NCBI GenBank assembly: GCA_030705955.1
Contig: JAUZPL010000020.1
Coordinates: forward strand, 1-58,437
Origin: Bacillota bacterium
Lineage (GTDB): Bacteria > Bacillota > Bacilli > Bacillales > Cytobacillaceae
Length of the DNA: 58,437 nucleotides
Direction of reading: 5' to 3'
Under the pieces are notes generated by a model. The model worked only from the letters and a program-made list of their open reading frames with translations. It was not told the origin of the DNA and did no database searches. Of the stretch, positions 23,541 through 32,874 are shown in pieces (within the stretch, counting starts at the first letter, position 1; every line of letters starts with the position of its first letter). The position numbers and the translations under genes are program-made.

Positions 23541-23950
23541 AATTTGGTACCCCCCTAAAAATATGTAGGAGGGCTATTTTGCTGTGCGAAAAATCCCACT
23601 ATTTAAGTGTTACTCCTACATTTCTGATTGTGGGAAATAATTTATATTTGATCTTTCCAGGGGGAGAAAAATAAGTGCGAAAAGATGTTGTGTTCCCATT
23701 TCTATCACTTCGTAGAAATAGGAACACCTCAAAATTGGATGCTCACTGGAAATGATTTTCGCATCGATTTTGAGTGTAAACCAAAACTAACACAACGTGC
23801 AGGATTAAGAGTGTACTACCGTACACTCGAAAAGTGCTTCGCACTTAATTTGAAATAGGATACTGGTAGTATTTTAAGAGGATACTAGCAATGATATTAT
23901 ACATGTATTATAATATTTACATAGGATACTAATGGAAGGGGAGGGTAGTA
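23541..23950. other. oriT: Candidate origin of transfer (oriT) with nested hairpins
   Basis: Between the partition operon and the relaxase operon lie five inverted repeats: GTGTTCC...TAGAAAT-type arms (23690-23704 with 23713-23727, 14 of 15 matching), CTCAAAAT...GATGC (23728-23742 with 23761-23774), GAGTGTAC/GTACACTC (23809-23828), AAGTGC/GCACTT (23832-23846), and outer arms AAGTGCGAA (23673-23681) with TTCGCACTT (23838-23846) and GTTGTGTT/AACACAAC (23687-23694, 23789-23796). Nested hairpins next to relaxase genes are typical of oriT. The nick site cannot be read. Confidence 0.6.
23857..23930. promoter_or_regulatory. Three phased AGGATACT boxes around the relaxase promoter
   Basis: AGGATACT occurs at 23857, 23879 and 23923, spaced 22 and 44 bp (two and four helical turns). 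TATAAT at 23909-23914 lies between boxes two and three. This is the expected geometry for a small RHH accessory protein that both organises oriT and represses its operon. Confidence 0.65.
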
Positions 23951-24313
23951 TTGTCAAAAACGCCTGTAAAAATTGATGATTTTCGTCATGCCAAAATGAA
24001 AGAGCTGGCCACGAAAAATAATCGAACAATTCAGGATGAATATGCTGAAGCAGTTGACCAGCATATAGCTGGGAAATATCAAGAAATTATCCTAGCTGAT
24101 TCAAAACTTGAGGAAATATTTAACCTCAAATTAAACAAAGGTATAGACCGAATAGCAGCCATGTTGAGTAGCAATAATTTTGATACCAGCACCATTTTAA
24201 TGGCTCTTATGCATTTGAATTCAGATCAGTTTGATAAGAATCGCAACGAAATTTATCATGCCTATCGGAAGGAAGCAGCAGCCTATGAACAAGCAAAAAG
24301 GAATAGAAAATAA
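23951..24313 (+). CDS. Relaxosome accessory / RHH-like protein, 120 aa
   Basis: TTG start with GGAAGGGGAGGG upstream. The N terminus (TPVKIDDFRHAKMKELATKN, then RTIQDEYAEAVDQHIAGKY) is a good ribbon-helix-helix candidate with the strand at residues 3-8. The rest is helical. It is first in the transfer operon, its stop overlaps the relaxase start (TAATG), and phased boxes precede it. MobC/TraY-type accessory proteins have this size, fold and position. Confidence 0.72.
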   Translation: MSKTPVKIDDFRHAKMKELATKNNRTIQDEYAEAVDQHIAGKYQEIILADSKLEEIFNLKLNKGIDRIAAMLSSNNFDTSTILMALMHLNSDQFDKNRNEIYHAYRKEAAAYEQAKRNRK

Positions 24314-25005
24314 TGTCTAATGGAACATCACGGGCTTTTATAAAAAATAGAAGGCCAACCAAAAATATTAATGCCACTAAAAGAGGAGCTTATTATATTG
24401 GAGTAGATTCACAGGATATTAGTATTGAAAACCAACGACAATGGTTTGGTCCTAGTGATGATTTACTTACAAGCCCAAATGAATTTGTTGAAAGAGTAAA
24501 AAATCATCGCGCATTAAAGCATCCTATGAGTGTTAAATCTCACCATTTAATTTTTTCATTAAGAAAAGTAGATTACGAGGCATATAAAAGAAGTGGGCAA
24601 GATTATAAGTCTATTATTCGCCAGGTGCTAGATGACTACGGTAAAAAACATGGTTTGAAAATGGATTGGATAGCTCACATTCATGAAAGTGAAAAATCTA
24701 AGGAACACCCACATTGTCATGTGATCATAAAGGCAGTTAGTGACAATTTAGGTGACAGGGGATATAAGAGAATTAAATTTACTCCTGAAGATACTAAAGA
24801 AATGAGAGGAGCTTTTGAACAGGAGTTGGACCGTCATGCAAAATATCGCTTTATGGAAAGAGAAGATATGAGAAGCATTTCGGAGAACTTTGGAAAGTCG
24901 TTTGAATCTGCAATGGAGAGTTTGGCCCAAGAAGCAGAGAAGAAGAAACGTGAAGCAGAAATGGAACGCAGTAAAAAATCTAGGAATAAAGGAAGGAGTC
25001 GTTAG
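24313..25005 (+). CDS. HUH relaxase (MOBP-like), 230 aa
   Basis: Expected to nick oriT and lead the single strand into the mating channel. The HUH motif is HPHCH (H132, H134, H136) inside EHPHCHVIIKA, and an earlier conserved strand reads SHHLIFSLRK (~76-85). A tyrosine near the N terminus (GAYYIG, Y27/Y28) or at Y88 could be catalytic. The remaining ~70 residues are charged coiled coil ending in a basic tail. At 230 residues it is one of the shorter relaxases, with no primase or helicase domain. It is coupled to the accessory gene by TAATG. Confidence 0.82.
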   Translation: MSNGTSRAFIKNRRPTKNINATKRGAYYIGVDSQDISIENQRQWFGPSDDLLTSPNEFVERVKNHRALKHPMSVKSHHLIFSLRKVDYEAYKRSGQDYKSIIRQVLDDYGKKHGLKMDWIAHIHESEKSKEHPHCHVIIKAVSDNLGDRGYKRIKFTPEDTKEMRGAFEQELDRHAKYRFMEREDMRSISENFGKSFESAMESLAQEAEKKKREAEMERSKKSRNKGRSR

Positions 25006-25006
25006 A

Positions 25007-27094
25007 TTGAAGAAAAATATTGCCATGTTAATTTTTTATGCAATTGCAGGCTTGATTTTATTGCCTGTTCTAGCCTATATAGTGTTGGAAATTCTAAATA
25101 ACGAGATATCTTTAAAGACCCTTTTTAGCAATCTATCAGGTGCTTATTTTTTAGGATTATTGATGAATCATAAAGTGTATGTTTCATATTTTAAGATAAA
25201 TCCTGTAAATGTGGCATGTTGGGGGCTAATAGGGTATGGCCTCTTCATGTTGTTACTTTCTAATATAGGGCCTACAGAAAAGAAAAGATTTGAACAGCGT
25301 GAAAAATATGGATCTCATGGCTCTTCAAGATGGCAAAGAGAAAGGGAAATTAAAGAGAATTACTATCAAGGTCCGAGAGAAGGATGGTTTTTAGGAAGCA
25401 TTGAGAAAACCCACTTTTCTTTAAAAGAAAATGTGGCTGCACATGCTGTAGAGAATAGTTCAAACTTAAATATGCAAGTAAACGTAGCTGGTCCTCCTGG
25501 ATCGAATAAAACTACAGGGTTTGTTTATCCTAATATGTTTTATATTCCATATTCCTATAGAAATTCAAAAGATAAGCCAGACATTATTGTTACGGATCCG
25601 AAAGGGGAAATCCTGGCTTATACTGGTAACTACTTTTTAAACAATAATTATGAAATTAAAATCATTGATTTTTTACATTTAAAATATGGAGATGCAACCA
25701 ATCCTCTATCTTATATCGAATCTGAAGAAGATATTATGAAAATTGCTACAGGATTTGTTGGTGCAGCTGCCATGAAAGATGCAAAATCTCAAAATGCTGA
25801 CCCTATTTGGGAGCAAGGAGAATCTTTGTTACTTGCTGCATTAATATCCTTTGTTGTAGAAGTCTTTCCTCCTAGTGAACAAACTTTTGAAACAGTAGGA
25901 CAAGTATTGGCATCGCCGAATATTAGAGATTTTGAACTAGCAGAGACACTTTTTGCCAGACATAACATTACTGGTTATGGATTAGAATTATGGAATAAAT
26001 TCCTCAATCTTGAAGATAAGTTACGTTCAGGGGTGGTAGGAGGGCTCTCCATTAAAATGGCGCTGTTTTCTTTGAGTAAAGTTAAGAAGATTACAGGTAA
26101 AAATTCATTTGATTTCAGAGAAATTGGTAGAAAAAAAGAAAAACCATTTGCAATCTTTATTCAGATGCCTGATGAAGATAGAACTTATTCTCCAATTATC
26201 AATACCATTATTTCTATGATGATTAAAACTATGTATTCTACAGCACGTGAAACTTTTTCAAAGTTGCCTAATCCGGTTTATATGATATTGGAGGAAATTG
26301 CGAATATCGGTAGATTACCAGGAATCGAAGATCTACTAGGAACCATGCGTGGAAGAAGAATTTATCCAATGATGATATGGCAAGACCTTGTTCAAATGAA
26401 AAAAATGTTTGGTGATTCTTGGGAAGGAATTGTTGCTAAATGTGACACCCAAGTATATTTAGGTGTTAACGATCAATTTACATCAAAATATATTTCTGAA
26501 AAACTAGGCAAGACAACGATTAAAACACAAGGAACTAGTGAAAAAGGTGGGGGGATAATGGCTGGTTCAGGAAAAACGCAGTCACAGAATTACTCACAAA
26601 GACCATTGTTATTCCCTGATGAAGTAGAACGTTTTGATAATGATAAGTTTTTCATTGTTCAAAGAAGTAGGCAGCCGTTAAGTTTGCATAAAACACAATA
26701 TAAATTTTGGGAAACAGATAAAAAAATTGTAGAACCACTTAATTTAGAGGATCTTCCATTAGTGGACCGTCTTTACAAAAAAACTTCTGAAGAGGAAATA
26801 GCAAATACCATAGAGGTAGTTCCAGAAAATAAAGAATTAGAACTAACACCAATTATTCCAGAAATGATTACTCCAATATCTAAGACAGAAAGTGAAATTA
26901 CCAAGGAACCTGAAATTTCGATTGAAGAAGAACTATCTCATGTAGGGTATCAGGAAGAAATTGAAGATGAATCAATTCAATTTGAATCAATAAACGACTA
27001 TGAAGATATCGAGGAAGAGGATTTCGATTTTGATGAGCCGGAAATTCCTGAAGATGATTTTGTAAAACTTCCAGTAAGTGAATTTGAAAGGTAA
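25007..27094 (+). CDS. virD4: VirD4/TraG-type coupling protein, 695 aa
   Basis: T4SS coupling ATPase that docks the relaxosome to the channel. The TTG at 25007 is preferred (GGAAGGAG 8 nt upstream, directly after the relaxase stop). It has two N-terminal membrane segments (~5-27 and ~60-82). Walker A is GPPGSNKT (162-169), followed by TDPKGEIL; Walker B is YMILEEIANIG (~425), and the WQDLVQM motif follows. The C-terminal ~110 residues are very acidic (many E/D), which could interact with the basic tail of the relaxase. The following CpaE-like gene is 14 bp away, so coupling protein and Tad-type component share an operon. Confidence 0.93.
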   Translation: MKKNIAMLIFYAIAGLILLPVLAYIVLEILNNEISLKTLFSNLSGAYFLGLLMNHKVYVSYFKINPVNVACWGLIGYGLFMLLLSNIGPTEKKRFEQREKYGSHGSSRWQREREIKENYYQGPREGWFLGSIEKTHFSLKENVAAHAVENSSNLNMQVNVAGPPGSNKTTGFVYPNMFYIPYSYRNSKDKPDIIVTDPKGEILAYTGNYFLNNNYEIKIIDFLHLKYGDATNPLSYIESEEDIMKIATGFVGAAAMKDAKSQNADPIWEQGESLLLAALISFVVEVFPPSEQTFETVGQVLASPNIRDFELAETLFARHNITGYGLELWNKFLNLEDKLRSGVVGGLSIKMALFSLSKVKKITGKNSFDFREIGRKKEKPFAIFIQMPDEDRTYSPIINTIISMMIKTMYSTARETFSKLPNPVYMILEEIANIGRLPGIEDLLGTMRGRRIYPMMIWQDLVQMKKMFGDSWEGIVAKCDTQVYLGVNDQFTSKYISEKLGKTTIKTQGTSEKGGGIMAGSGKTQSQNYSQRPLLFPDEVERFDNDKFFIVQRSRQPLSLHKTQYKFWETDKKIVEPLNLEDLPLVDRLYKKTSEEEIANTIEVVPENKELELTPIIPEMITPISKTESEITKEPEISIEEELSHVGYQEEIEDESIQFESINDYEDIEEEDFDFDEPEIPEDDFVKLPVSEFER

Positions 27095-27108
27095 AGGAGG
27101 AGGATAAG

Positions 27109-28290
27109 ATGAAAATTGTATGTCTTTTAAATTCTAGACCATCCTTTGAACGAATAAAGAATGCTATTCATGAAACAAATGTTGAATGGCAGCTCGAAAC
27201 ATCAATTAAAATTTTACGTTCAACATTGGCTACAGATTATTTTGAATTAGCTATTGTGGATCAAAGTATTGAGGATTTTGAGAATTTTATTGAACTACTT
27301 GAATTAAAACAGGTTAAAATGCTGATTTTTAGAGGTGTTTACGATGATATTATTCAAGATGCTAAAAGAAAAATATGTGAGATTTTAAAGGACGAGGAAG
27401 AAGAGGAACGGCGATATTTAAAAGATAGGAAGGAATCTGAAGATTCCCAGGAACCTTTTAAGGTAATGGTAAAAGAAGTGGTTAAAACAGAACGAATTGA
27501 AGTACCGGTTTACCATAATATTGCTAACAGGGTTATTTCGGTAATTAATTTATCAGAAAGAGCAGGATCCTCATTCGTAGCAACAAATCTAGCAAGAGTA
27601 TTAAGTAAGAGGGAGAAAAAAGTCACGTTATTTGAATCACCCATTGGAACGATTGATTATTATTATACAATGGGCTTTTATGATGATGAAAAATCGTTCT
27701 ATTCTTATAGAAGATCTATGAAGGAAAAAGGAAGAATTGACCACGATTATTTACCTCAAATGAATGGCATTCATTTAGGTGTTAATGAACCAGAATTTAA
27801 ATCTGAAGAGTGGGAGGATAAGGATACATTACGTCTAATTGCCTCTCAATCTGGTTTAACCATATTTGATATAGGATGGAATTACAAAAGTCCTGTAATT
27901 AAAGAGATCATCAATGTATCCAATATTATTTTATTTGTCATAGATCCAGTCACAATACAAATTGTGCGAAATGAAAATCGGTTAATAGAATTTGATCATT
28001 TAAAGGAACAAGGTGTAGATGTACGATATGTTTTTAATCGTTGGGATGAGTCAATTAAACAAGAATTATTTGAAGAAGCATTTGGACTTTCCCCTTCTTT
28101 AATTATTCCATTTATAGAACCAAACTTTATTTATAATATGTATTACCGTCCAAAATTTAAATTTTTAATTGATGAACCAAATGTCGGATCTAAGCTTGAA
28201 GATTGTTTTAATTCAATTGCGCAGGAATTGGTACCAGGTGAAAATATCCAACAAAAGAAAAAGAAAAAAATATTTGCTTTTAAACGTTAA
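27109..28290 (+). CDS. CpaE/TadZ-like protein 1 with degenerate P-loop, 393 aa
   Basis: The N-terminal ~110 residues look like a receiver-type domain (MKIVCLLNSRPSFERIK, FELAIVDQSIEDFENF). From ~142 a ParA/MinD-type fold follows: VISVINLSERAGSSFVATNL in place of the KGGxGKT Walker A, so both signature lysines are missing. LTIFDIGWNYKSP is the Walker-B-like strand and ILFVIDPV follows. This domain order is that of CpaE/TadZ, which localises Tad pili and often has an atypical Walker A. It lies in the relaxase-coupling protein operon, not in the Tad operon. A perfect terminator follows. Confidence 0.75.
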   Translation: MKIVCLLNSRPSFERIKNAIHETNVEWQLETSIKILRSTLATDYFELAIVDQSIEDFENFIELLELKQVKMLIFRGVYDDIIQDAKRKICEILKDEEEEERRYLKDRKESEDSQEPFKVMVKEVVKTERIEVPVYHNIANRVISVINLSERAGSSFVATNLARVLSKREKKVTLFESPIGTIDYYYTMGFYDDEKSFYSYRRSMKEKGRIDHDYLPQMNGIHLGVNEPEFKSEEWEDKDTLRLIASQSGLTIFDIGWNYKSPVIKEIINVSNIILFVIDPVTIQIVRNENRLIEFDHLKEQGVDVRYVFNRWDESIKQELFEEAFGLSPSLIIPFIEPNFIYNMYYRPKFKFLIDEPNVGSKLEDCFNSIAQELVPGENIQQKKKKKIFAFKR

Positions 28291-28318
28291 GCAGCATCCT
28301 AAAGGGTGCTGCTTTATT
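28289..28318 (+). terminator. Terminator of the transfer (relaxase) operon
   Basis: AAGCAGCATCC (28289-28299) pairs with GGGTGCTGCTT (28304-28314), then TATTT. Confidence 0.88.
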
Positions 28319-28418
28319 TAATAGGGTTTTGTTACGGGAAACTTCTAGTTAATAATCTATAAAGAATGGTTAGTATAAAATTTTCACAATTTTTTAATAT
28401 AGAACAATCATTATGATA

Positions 28419-28448
28419 TTTACAATGATTGTTTAAAAATAGTATAAT
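28419..28448 (+). promoter_or_regulatory. Promoter of the Tad-like operon
   Basis: TTTACA (28419-28424), 18-bp spacer and TATAAT (28443-28448), followed by AATTACAA. The same arrangement (GATATTTACAAT, then GTATAATAATTACAA) occurs before the T4SS operon at 41981. An inverted repeat CAATCATT/AATGATTG (28404-28432) overlaps the -35. Confidence 0.78.
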
Positions 28449-28486
28449 AATTACAAGAAGATAGATGAGCAAGAATATTTTTTTTA

Positions 28487-29326
28487 GTGCTTAAATCTAG
28501 TGAATATAAAGACAAAATAAAATCTAAGAAATTGAAAGGTGTGTTGGATTTGCTTTTTAAAAGAAAAAAAATATTCCCGTTATTAGGGTTTACGTTAATG
28601 GGTTTAGCAGTTGGGTTGTTTGTCTGGTACGAATGGTTTGGTGGACGAGAGCTGATTAACTACCAACAGGTGGTCGTTTTAAAACAAAACTTGAACAGGG
28701 GAGAAGAGGTAAAACCGGATAATTTAATGTACTTAATGGTAGAAAAGCAAAATGTTATTTCTGGAGCTATTACTGACCCAAATCAAATTGTAGGAAAAGA
28801 TGTTAAAAACTTTGTTCCTGGTAAGGACCAACTAGTGAATGAATTTTTTGATAGGGCTGATCTTGTTTTACATAAAGGGGAATATGTAGCACAAATTCCT
28901 TCCGAATGGACTTTGGCTTTTCCTGATTCCATGAGAAGAGGAGATAATATTGCCATTTATGCTGTAAATTCTGGTAGTGATTTGATGAATAGTTTATCTA
29001 AGAAAATTGTTGCACATTCAAATACATCTAAAAATAAAGCAACAGATAATAATTCCAATACTCAGAATACAACAATTGATAGTGAGAGCTTAAATATCGA
29101 CACTAGTAACTTAAATAAGATCCTTGAAGTTAAAGTAGCTTATGTAAAAGATAGTACAAATCATGAAGTGGTGACTGTTGGAAGTGGTGACCGTTTAAAT
29201 GGTAGTGGTGATATTCATTCAGTTGAAATTATTACAACTACTGATAAATTTGAAAAAATTGAACAACAAATAAATAGTGGTGCGAAATTAATCATGATGT
29301 ATACGGATGCAGGAAAGGGTGAATAA
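28487..29326 (+). CDS. CpaB/RcpC-like SAF-domain protein, 279 aa
   Basis: One membrane segment (~33-50, ending VGLFVWYEWFGG) is followed by an extracytoplasmic SAF domain (VVVLKQNLNRGEEVKPDN, then VISGAITDPNQIVGKDVKN, ~62-115), as in the pilus-assembly protein CpaB/RcpC. A serine- and asparagine-rich linker and a second small domain follow. The first GTG has no good ribosome binding site. An in-frame TTG/GTG near 28540, after AAAGGTG, may be the true start and would give ~260 residues. In Gram-negative Tad systems this protein works near the secretin; there is no secretin here, so it probably acts in the wall. Confidence 0.8.
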   Translation: MLKSSEYKDKIKSKKLKGVLDLLFKRKKIFPLLGFTLMGLAVGLFVWYEWFGGRELINYQQVVVLKQNLNRGEEVKPDNLMYLMVEKQNVISGAITDPNQIVGKDVKNFVPGKDQLVNEFFDRADLVLHKGEYVAQIPSEWTLAFPDSMRRGDNIAIYAVNSGSDLMNSLSKKIVAHSNTSKNKATDNNSNTQNTTIDSESLNIDTSNLNKILEVKVAYVKDSTNHEVVTVGSGDRLNGSGDIHSVEIITTTDKFEKIEQQINSGAKLIMMYTDAGKGE

Positions 29327-29327
29327 C

Positions 29328-30461
29328 GTGAAGCTATTATTAATTAGTGAAGATGAAATGTTACTTAAAAGTTTTCAAGCATTAAATCATTTTGATGTAG
29401 CAGCACAAGCAGATTTAAGGAATGCTAATGAAATAAAACCTGAAATTTTAATCATTAGTGATCGTCAAGTTCATGAAAATAAGCTAATTGAAATGGCAGA
29501 TGACCTAAATGAAATAAAGTATATTTTTTATATGGTCAGTGGACTGAAAAAGGAAAATGAACAAATTGAAGTCATTTTAAAATCAAAACATATCGAAATC
29601 ATTCAGCCTCGTAGTTCGCACCAAGAAATTATTAATCATATTGTAAAGACTGTTACTCCTCAAAGGAAACTCAGTAATATTCACTTTTTCTTTGGTTCTG
29701 ATAGAAAAGTAGGAACGACCATTACAACTCAAGCAATTGCAGAGCTTTTAGCTGAACACACAGATAAAAAAGTTCTGATGTTATCGTTAAATGACCGTCC
29801 TAATGACCAATATATTAATGTCACAGATAAATCAATTGATTCATTGAAAAGTAAATTGCAATCGAAGCTAATAACAATTAGCGATATTTTAAATGAAAGT
29901 TACTGCATTAATAATTTTTATTATCTACCTGGGCCAAGAGATATTTTAGGTGTTTTTAAATACACACCCGAAGACATTACCTACTTATTGGATTTACTAG
30001 AATTACAAAAGGATTGTATTACGTTAATTGATGGTGGTTCAGATTTATTTAATCCGTTGTCTGTAGCTGCTATTCAACTAGTTTCAAATCGTTATCTAAT
30101 TACAACAAGTTCTCCTAGCGCAGTGGATAATTTTAAACGTGTAGAAAACCAATTATTAAGAAGCCCTATTTTTAATTTGAAAAATAATGACTTTCTCTTT
30201 ATCTTGAACAAATTTGATGAATTAAATGATGCTTTGGCTTCCGATATTGCTAGTAATTATCGAATAACGATGATCGGGTTCTTACCATTAGTTAGTGAAA
30301 GCAAAAGTGAAAACGAGCGAAAAACTCTCAATGAAATGAATCAAGATTATAAGGAAAAGTTATATCTAATTACAAAGGTCATTGCGACAAAAGCAAATAT
30401 AACCATGAAAGAAGCTGAATTCAAAAAATCAAGTCTCCTTCAAAAAGTGTTTGGAAGATAG
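29328..30461 (+). CDS. CpaE/TadZ-like protein 2 with degenerate P-loop, 377 aa
   Basis: The GTG at 29328 is chosen: AGGAAAGGG lies 7-8 nt upstream and it begins 1 nt after the CpaB stop. A receiver-like N terminus (LLLISEDEMLLKSFQAL) and a ParA/MinD-like domain from ~118 with FFFGSDRKVGTTITTQ in the Walker A position follow; the invariant lysine before T/S is a threonine. CITLIDGGSDLFNPL is the Walker B-like strand. It has the same domain order as the 393-aa protein but limited sequence identity by eye, so the two may act as an asymmetric pair. Confidence 0.77.
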   Translation: MKLLLISEDEMLLKSFQALNHFDVAAQADLRNANEIKPEILIISDRQVHENKLIEMADDLNEIKYIFYMVSGLKKENEQIEVILKSKHIEIIQPRSSHQEIINHIVKTVTPQRKLSNIHFFFGSDRKVGTTITTQAIAELLAEHTDKKVLMLSLNDRPNDQYINVTDKSIDSLKSKLQSKLITISDILNESYCINNFYYLPGPRDILGVFKYTPEDITYLLDLLELQKDCITLIDGGSDLFNPLSVAAIQLVSNRYLITTSSPSAVDNFKRVENQLLRSPIFNLKNNDFLFILNKFDELNDALASDIASNYRITMIGFLPLVSESKSENERKTLNEMNQDYKEKLYLITKVIATKANITMKEAEFKKSSLLQKVFGR

Positions 30462-30474
30462 GGGAGGATGAAAA

Positions 30475-31938
30475 ATGGAAGATTTTCGTTTAGATCTTTA
30501 TTTTGAAAATAAGTTAGAAGAACTTAGGCATTCAAAAGGAAAAATTCAAAGTGTTGTTAGGGATGAATACTTCTTTGAATTTCATGAGCTTTGTCAAGAT
30601 ATTAAAGAATATATGAGCTCAAAACTCAGTGAGGGATCAGAAAAGTTCATAGAGATTCAGAAGAAAGCTATAAGAGGGTACGAGAATGAAGTTAATTATT
30701 TTTTGAAAGAAATTGATAAATACCTTATTGATCACAATAAACAAGATGTATTATATCCGTCCTGGTATGACAGTTTAAAAATTGCTATTTTTCACGAAAG
30801 ATGGGGATTTTCTGGAATTTATCAATGGCTAAAGATGAATAACAGTAGTTCTTGTAAAATCATTGGGGAACGAATTTATTTCATGGAAAATGGTAAACAA
30901 ACTTTGCAAAGACAAACCATTTCCTCTGAGCGTTTAGAACAGCTAAAAAATGCACTCTTATTAGGCAATCCTGAAAAACGCAAAAATGATGACTATCATG
31001 AAGTTTATATGGCTGACGGTACTAGGATTGAGATATTCAATAAGGCGAAGCAACATTCAGTTGTTTTTAGAAAGTATGTAATAACTGCATATACATTCGA
31101 AGAACAGGTTCGATTGAAAACAATTATGCATGAAATGATTCCTTTACTTAAATCTATGGTTGCCTGTGGTTTTAATGTTATTTTTGGTGGACCCCCTAGA
31201 ACTGGTAAAACATCCTATTTAACAACCTATCAAAGCTATGAAGATCCTACTTTAGAGGGTGTAATGATTGAAACTGATCCTGAAATACCATTGCACATCA
31301 TTATGCCGACAGCACCAATTTTACAATTAATAGTCGATGATGAAGAACTTGAAAAGGTAATAAAACCATTAATGCGCTCTGATGGGGATTACCTTATTAT
31401 GGGAGAAGCAAGAACAGGAAGAGCGCTAAATCTTGCCGTTGAAATCACAAAAAAAGGTACAAGGCGAGTAAAAATGTCCTTCCATACTGGTAGCCCTGTA
31501 AACTTCAGCTTTGATGTAGCACAAATGATTACAAAAGAAGTGGGTGGTGACATATGGGCTAATATGGTACAAGTTGCCGAGGGATTCCATTACATATTTG
31601 TCCTTCAGCAACTACCGTATGATAAGTCTATAAAAAAATTGAAAGGTATATATGAGTTAAGATTTGATGCTGAAACGCTTTTAATCAGTTCACATCAAAT
31701 ATGTAAATACGATCAACAGACTGATTCCTGGAGCTTCAAATATGACATTGGAGAACGGATAGAAGAAGTCGCATATGAAGAAGATCCATATTCGTTTGAA
31801 ACTTTTAAGAGTGAGTTAAAACTACTTTCTGAAAAGTATCCAATGACAGAAAATCACGTAAAAATATCACCGTATAGTCGATTAATGACAGGGAACTTTG
31901 GAGTAGGAGGAGGGAGTTTACAAAATGTATCAAGTTGA
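30475..31938 (+). CDS. CpaF/TadA (VirB11-type) secretion ATPase, 487 aa
   Basis: Hexameric motor ATPase of type IV pilus / type IV secretion. An N-terminal helical domain (~1-150) is followed by the ATPase core with Walker A GGPPRTGKTS (K245), an Asp-box-like region (MIETDPEIPLH), Walker B-like YLIMGEARTG (~308-318) and a His-box region (RRVKMSFHTGSP). The usual C-terminal Zn-type module is absent. It is the only VirB11-like ATPase on the plasmid, so it must serve the Tad machine, the conjugation machine, or both. The next gene starts within its last 14 bp. Confidence 0.9.
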   Translation: MEDFRLDLYFENKLEELRHSKGKIQSVVRDEYFFEFHELCQDIKEYMSSKLSEGSEKFIEIQKKAIRGYENEVNYFLKEIDKYLIDHNKQDVLYPSWYDSLKIAIFHERWGFSGIYQWLKMNNSSSCKIIGERIYFMENGKQTLQRQTISSERLEQLKNALLLGNPEKRKNDDYHEVYMADGTRIEIFNKAKQHSVVFRKYVITAYTFEEQVRLKTIMHEMIPLLKSMVACGFNVIFGGPPRTGKTSYLTTYQSYEDPTLEGVMIETDPEIPLHIIMPTAPILQLIVDDEELEKVIKPLMRSDGDYLIMGEARTGRALNLAVEITKKGTRRVKMSFHTGSPVNFSFDVAQMITKEVGGDIWANMVQVAEGFHYIFVLQQLPYDKSIKKLKGIYELRFDAETLLISSHQICKYDQQTDSWSFKYDIGERIEEVAYEEDPYSFETFKSELKLLSEKYPMTENHVKISPYSRLMTGNFGVGGGSLQNVSS

Positions 31939-32866
31939 GGACATTATAAGGTACTTACTTTGGTTTATGTTCTTTATAGGCCTTTGGCTAGTAATTTATC
32001 CCCTCATTACTCCTAATCTAAAGGGATTAAAATTAAAAAAAATATTAATGAAAAATATTCAGAAGAAGCCACTTATTTATAGGAAAATCGAAAAACTTTT
32101 ACTTCAAACAACGAATTGGAAAGGTGACTTTGCTGTATATACGTTCATTTTTATTCTTATTCTGATTGGAGTTATCTCATTAGTAGGATTTCTAAAAAGT
32201 GGACAAACGATAATTACATCCATTTTGTTGTCTGTTATAGCATCCATAATGCCTGTATTATTCCTTTATTTTCGCCTAAGGCAACAAAGAATTAGAACCT
32301 CTCATGAAGGGCAATTCATGGTGACAGAACTCTTAAATAACTATCGAATATTTCATAACAATATATCTGAAGCACTGGATCATACAATTTTAACCTTAAC
32401 AGAGCATCCAAACAGTAAAAAAGTTTTATCACAGTTAGCAATTGGATTAAAGGATTATCAAAATGAAAATGAGTTGCAGACGTTGATCAAAGACTTTAAA
32501 GAATCCATAAACACTACTTGGAGTGAACCTCTTGGAGCTTTAATACAAAATGCCTCTTTCCACGGTGATGATATTACAGAGGGCTTAATTGACATAACCA
32601 ATGAATTGAAGGTCTTGGAACAATTAAAGGAAAAAAACAAACAAAATAATATTGAAGGCCTCATGTTACTTCAATTTCTAATTCCATTATTTATTATTGG
32701 TAGCTATTACGCTTTAATTAACTGGTTCGGATTTACAATAAAAAAACTGATTGATTATCAGTTCTTTAATAGTATGGGATTTACGACATTTTACTTCACT
32801 ATGTTGTTTGTAGCTGTGACTTTCCTTGTATCTCTTTATTTAAAGCATGAGAAAAATGATTATTAA
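31925..32866 (+). CDS. TadB-like membrane platform protein, 313 aa
   Basis: ATG behind GGAGGAGGGAG, overlapping the ATPase gene by 14 bp. An N-terminal membrane segment (~7-27), two more at ~68-87 and ~93-115, a cytoplasmic GspF-type helical domain (~130-240: HEGQFMVTELLNNYRIFHNN, LGALIQNASFHGDDITEGLI) and two C-terminal segments (~243-262, ~280-302) match TadB. It anchors the pilus-assembly ATPase in the membrane. Confidence 0.82.
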   Translation: MYQVEDIIRYLLWFMFFIGLWLVIYPLITPNLKGLKLKKILMKNIQKKPLIYRKIEKLLLQTTNWKGDFAVYTFIFILILIGVISLVGFLKSGQTIITSILLSVIASIMPVLFLYFRLRQQRIRTSHEGQFMVTELLNNYRIFHNNISEALDHTILTLTEHPNSKKVLSQLAIGLKDYQNENELQTLIKDFKESINTTWSEPLGALIQNASFHGDDITEGLIDITNELKVLEQLKEKNKQNNIEGLMLLQFLIPLFIIGSYYALINWFGFTIKKLIDYQFFNSMGFTTFYFTMLFVAVTFLVSLYLKHEKNDY

Positions 32867-32874
32867 ACCAAGGT

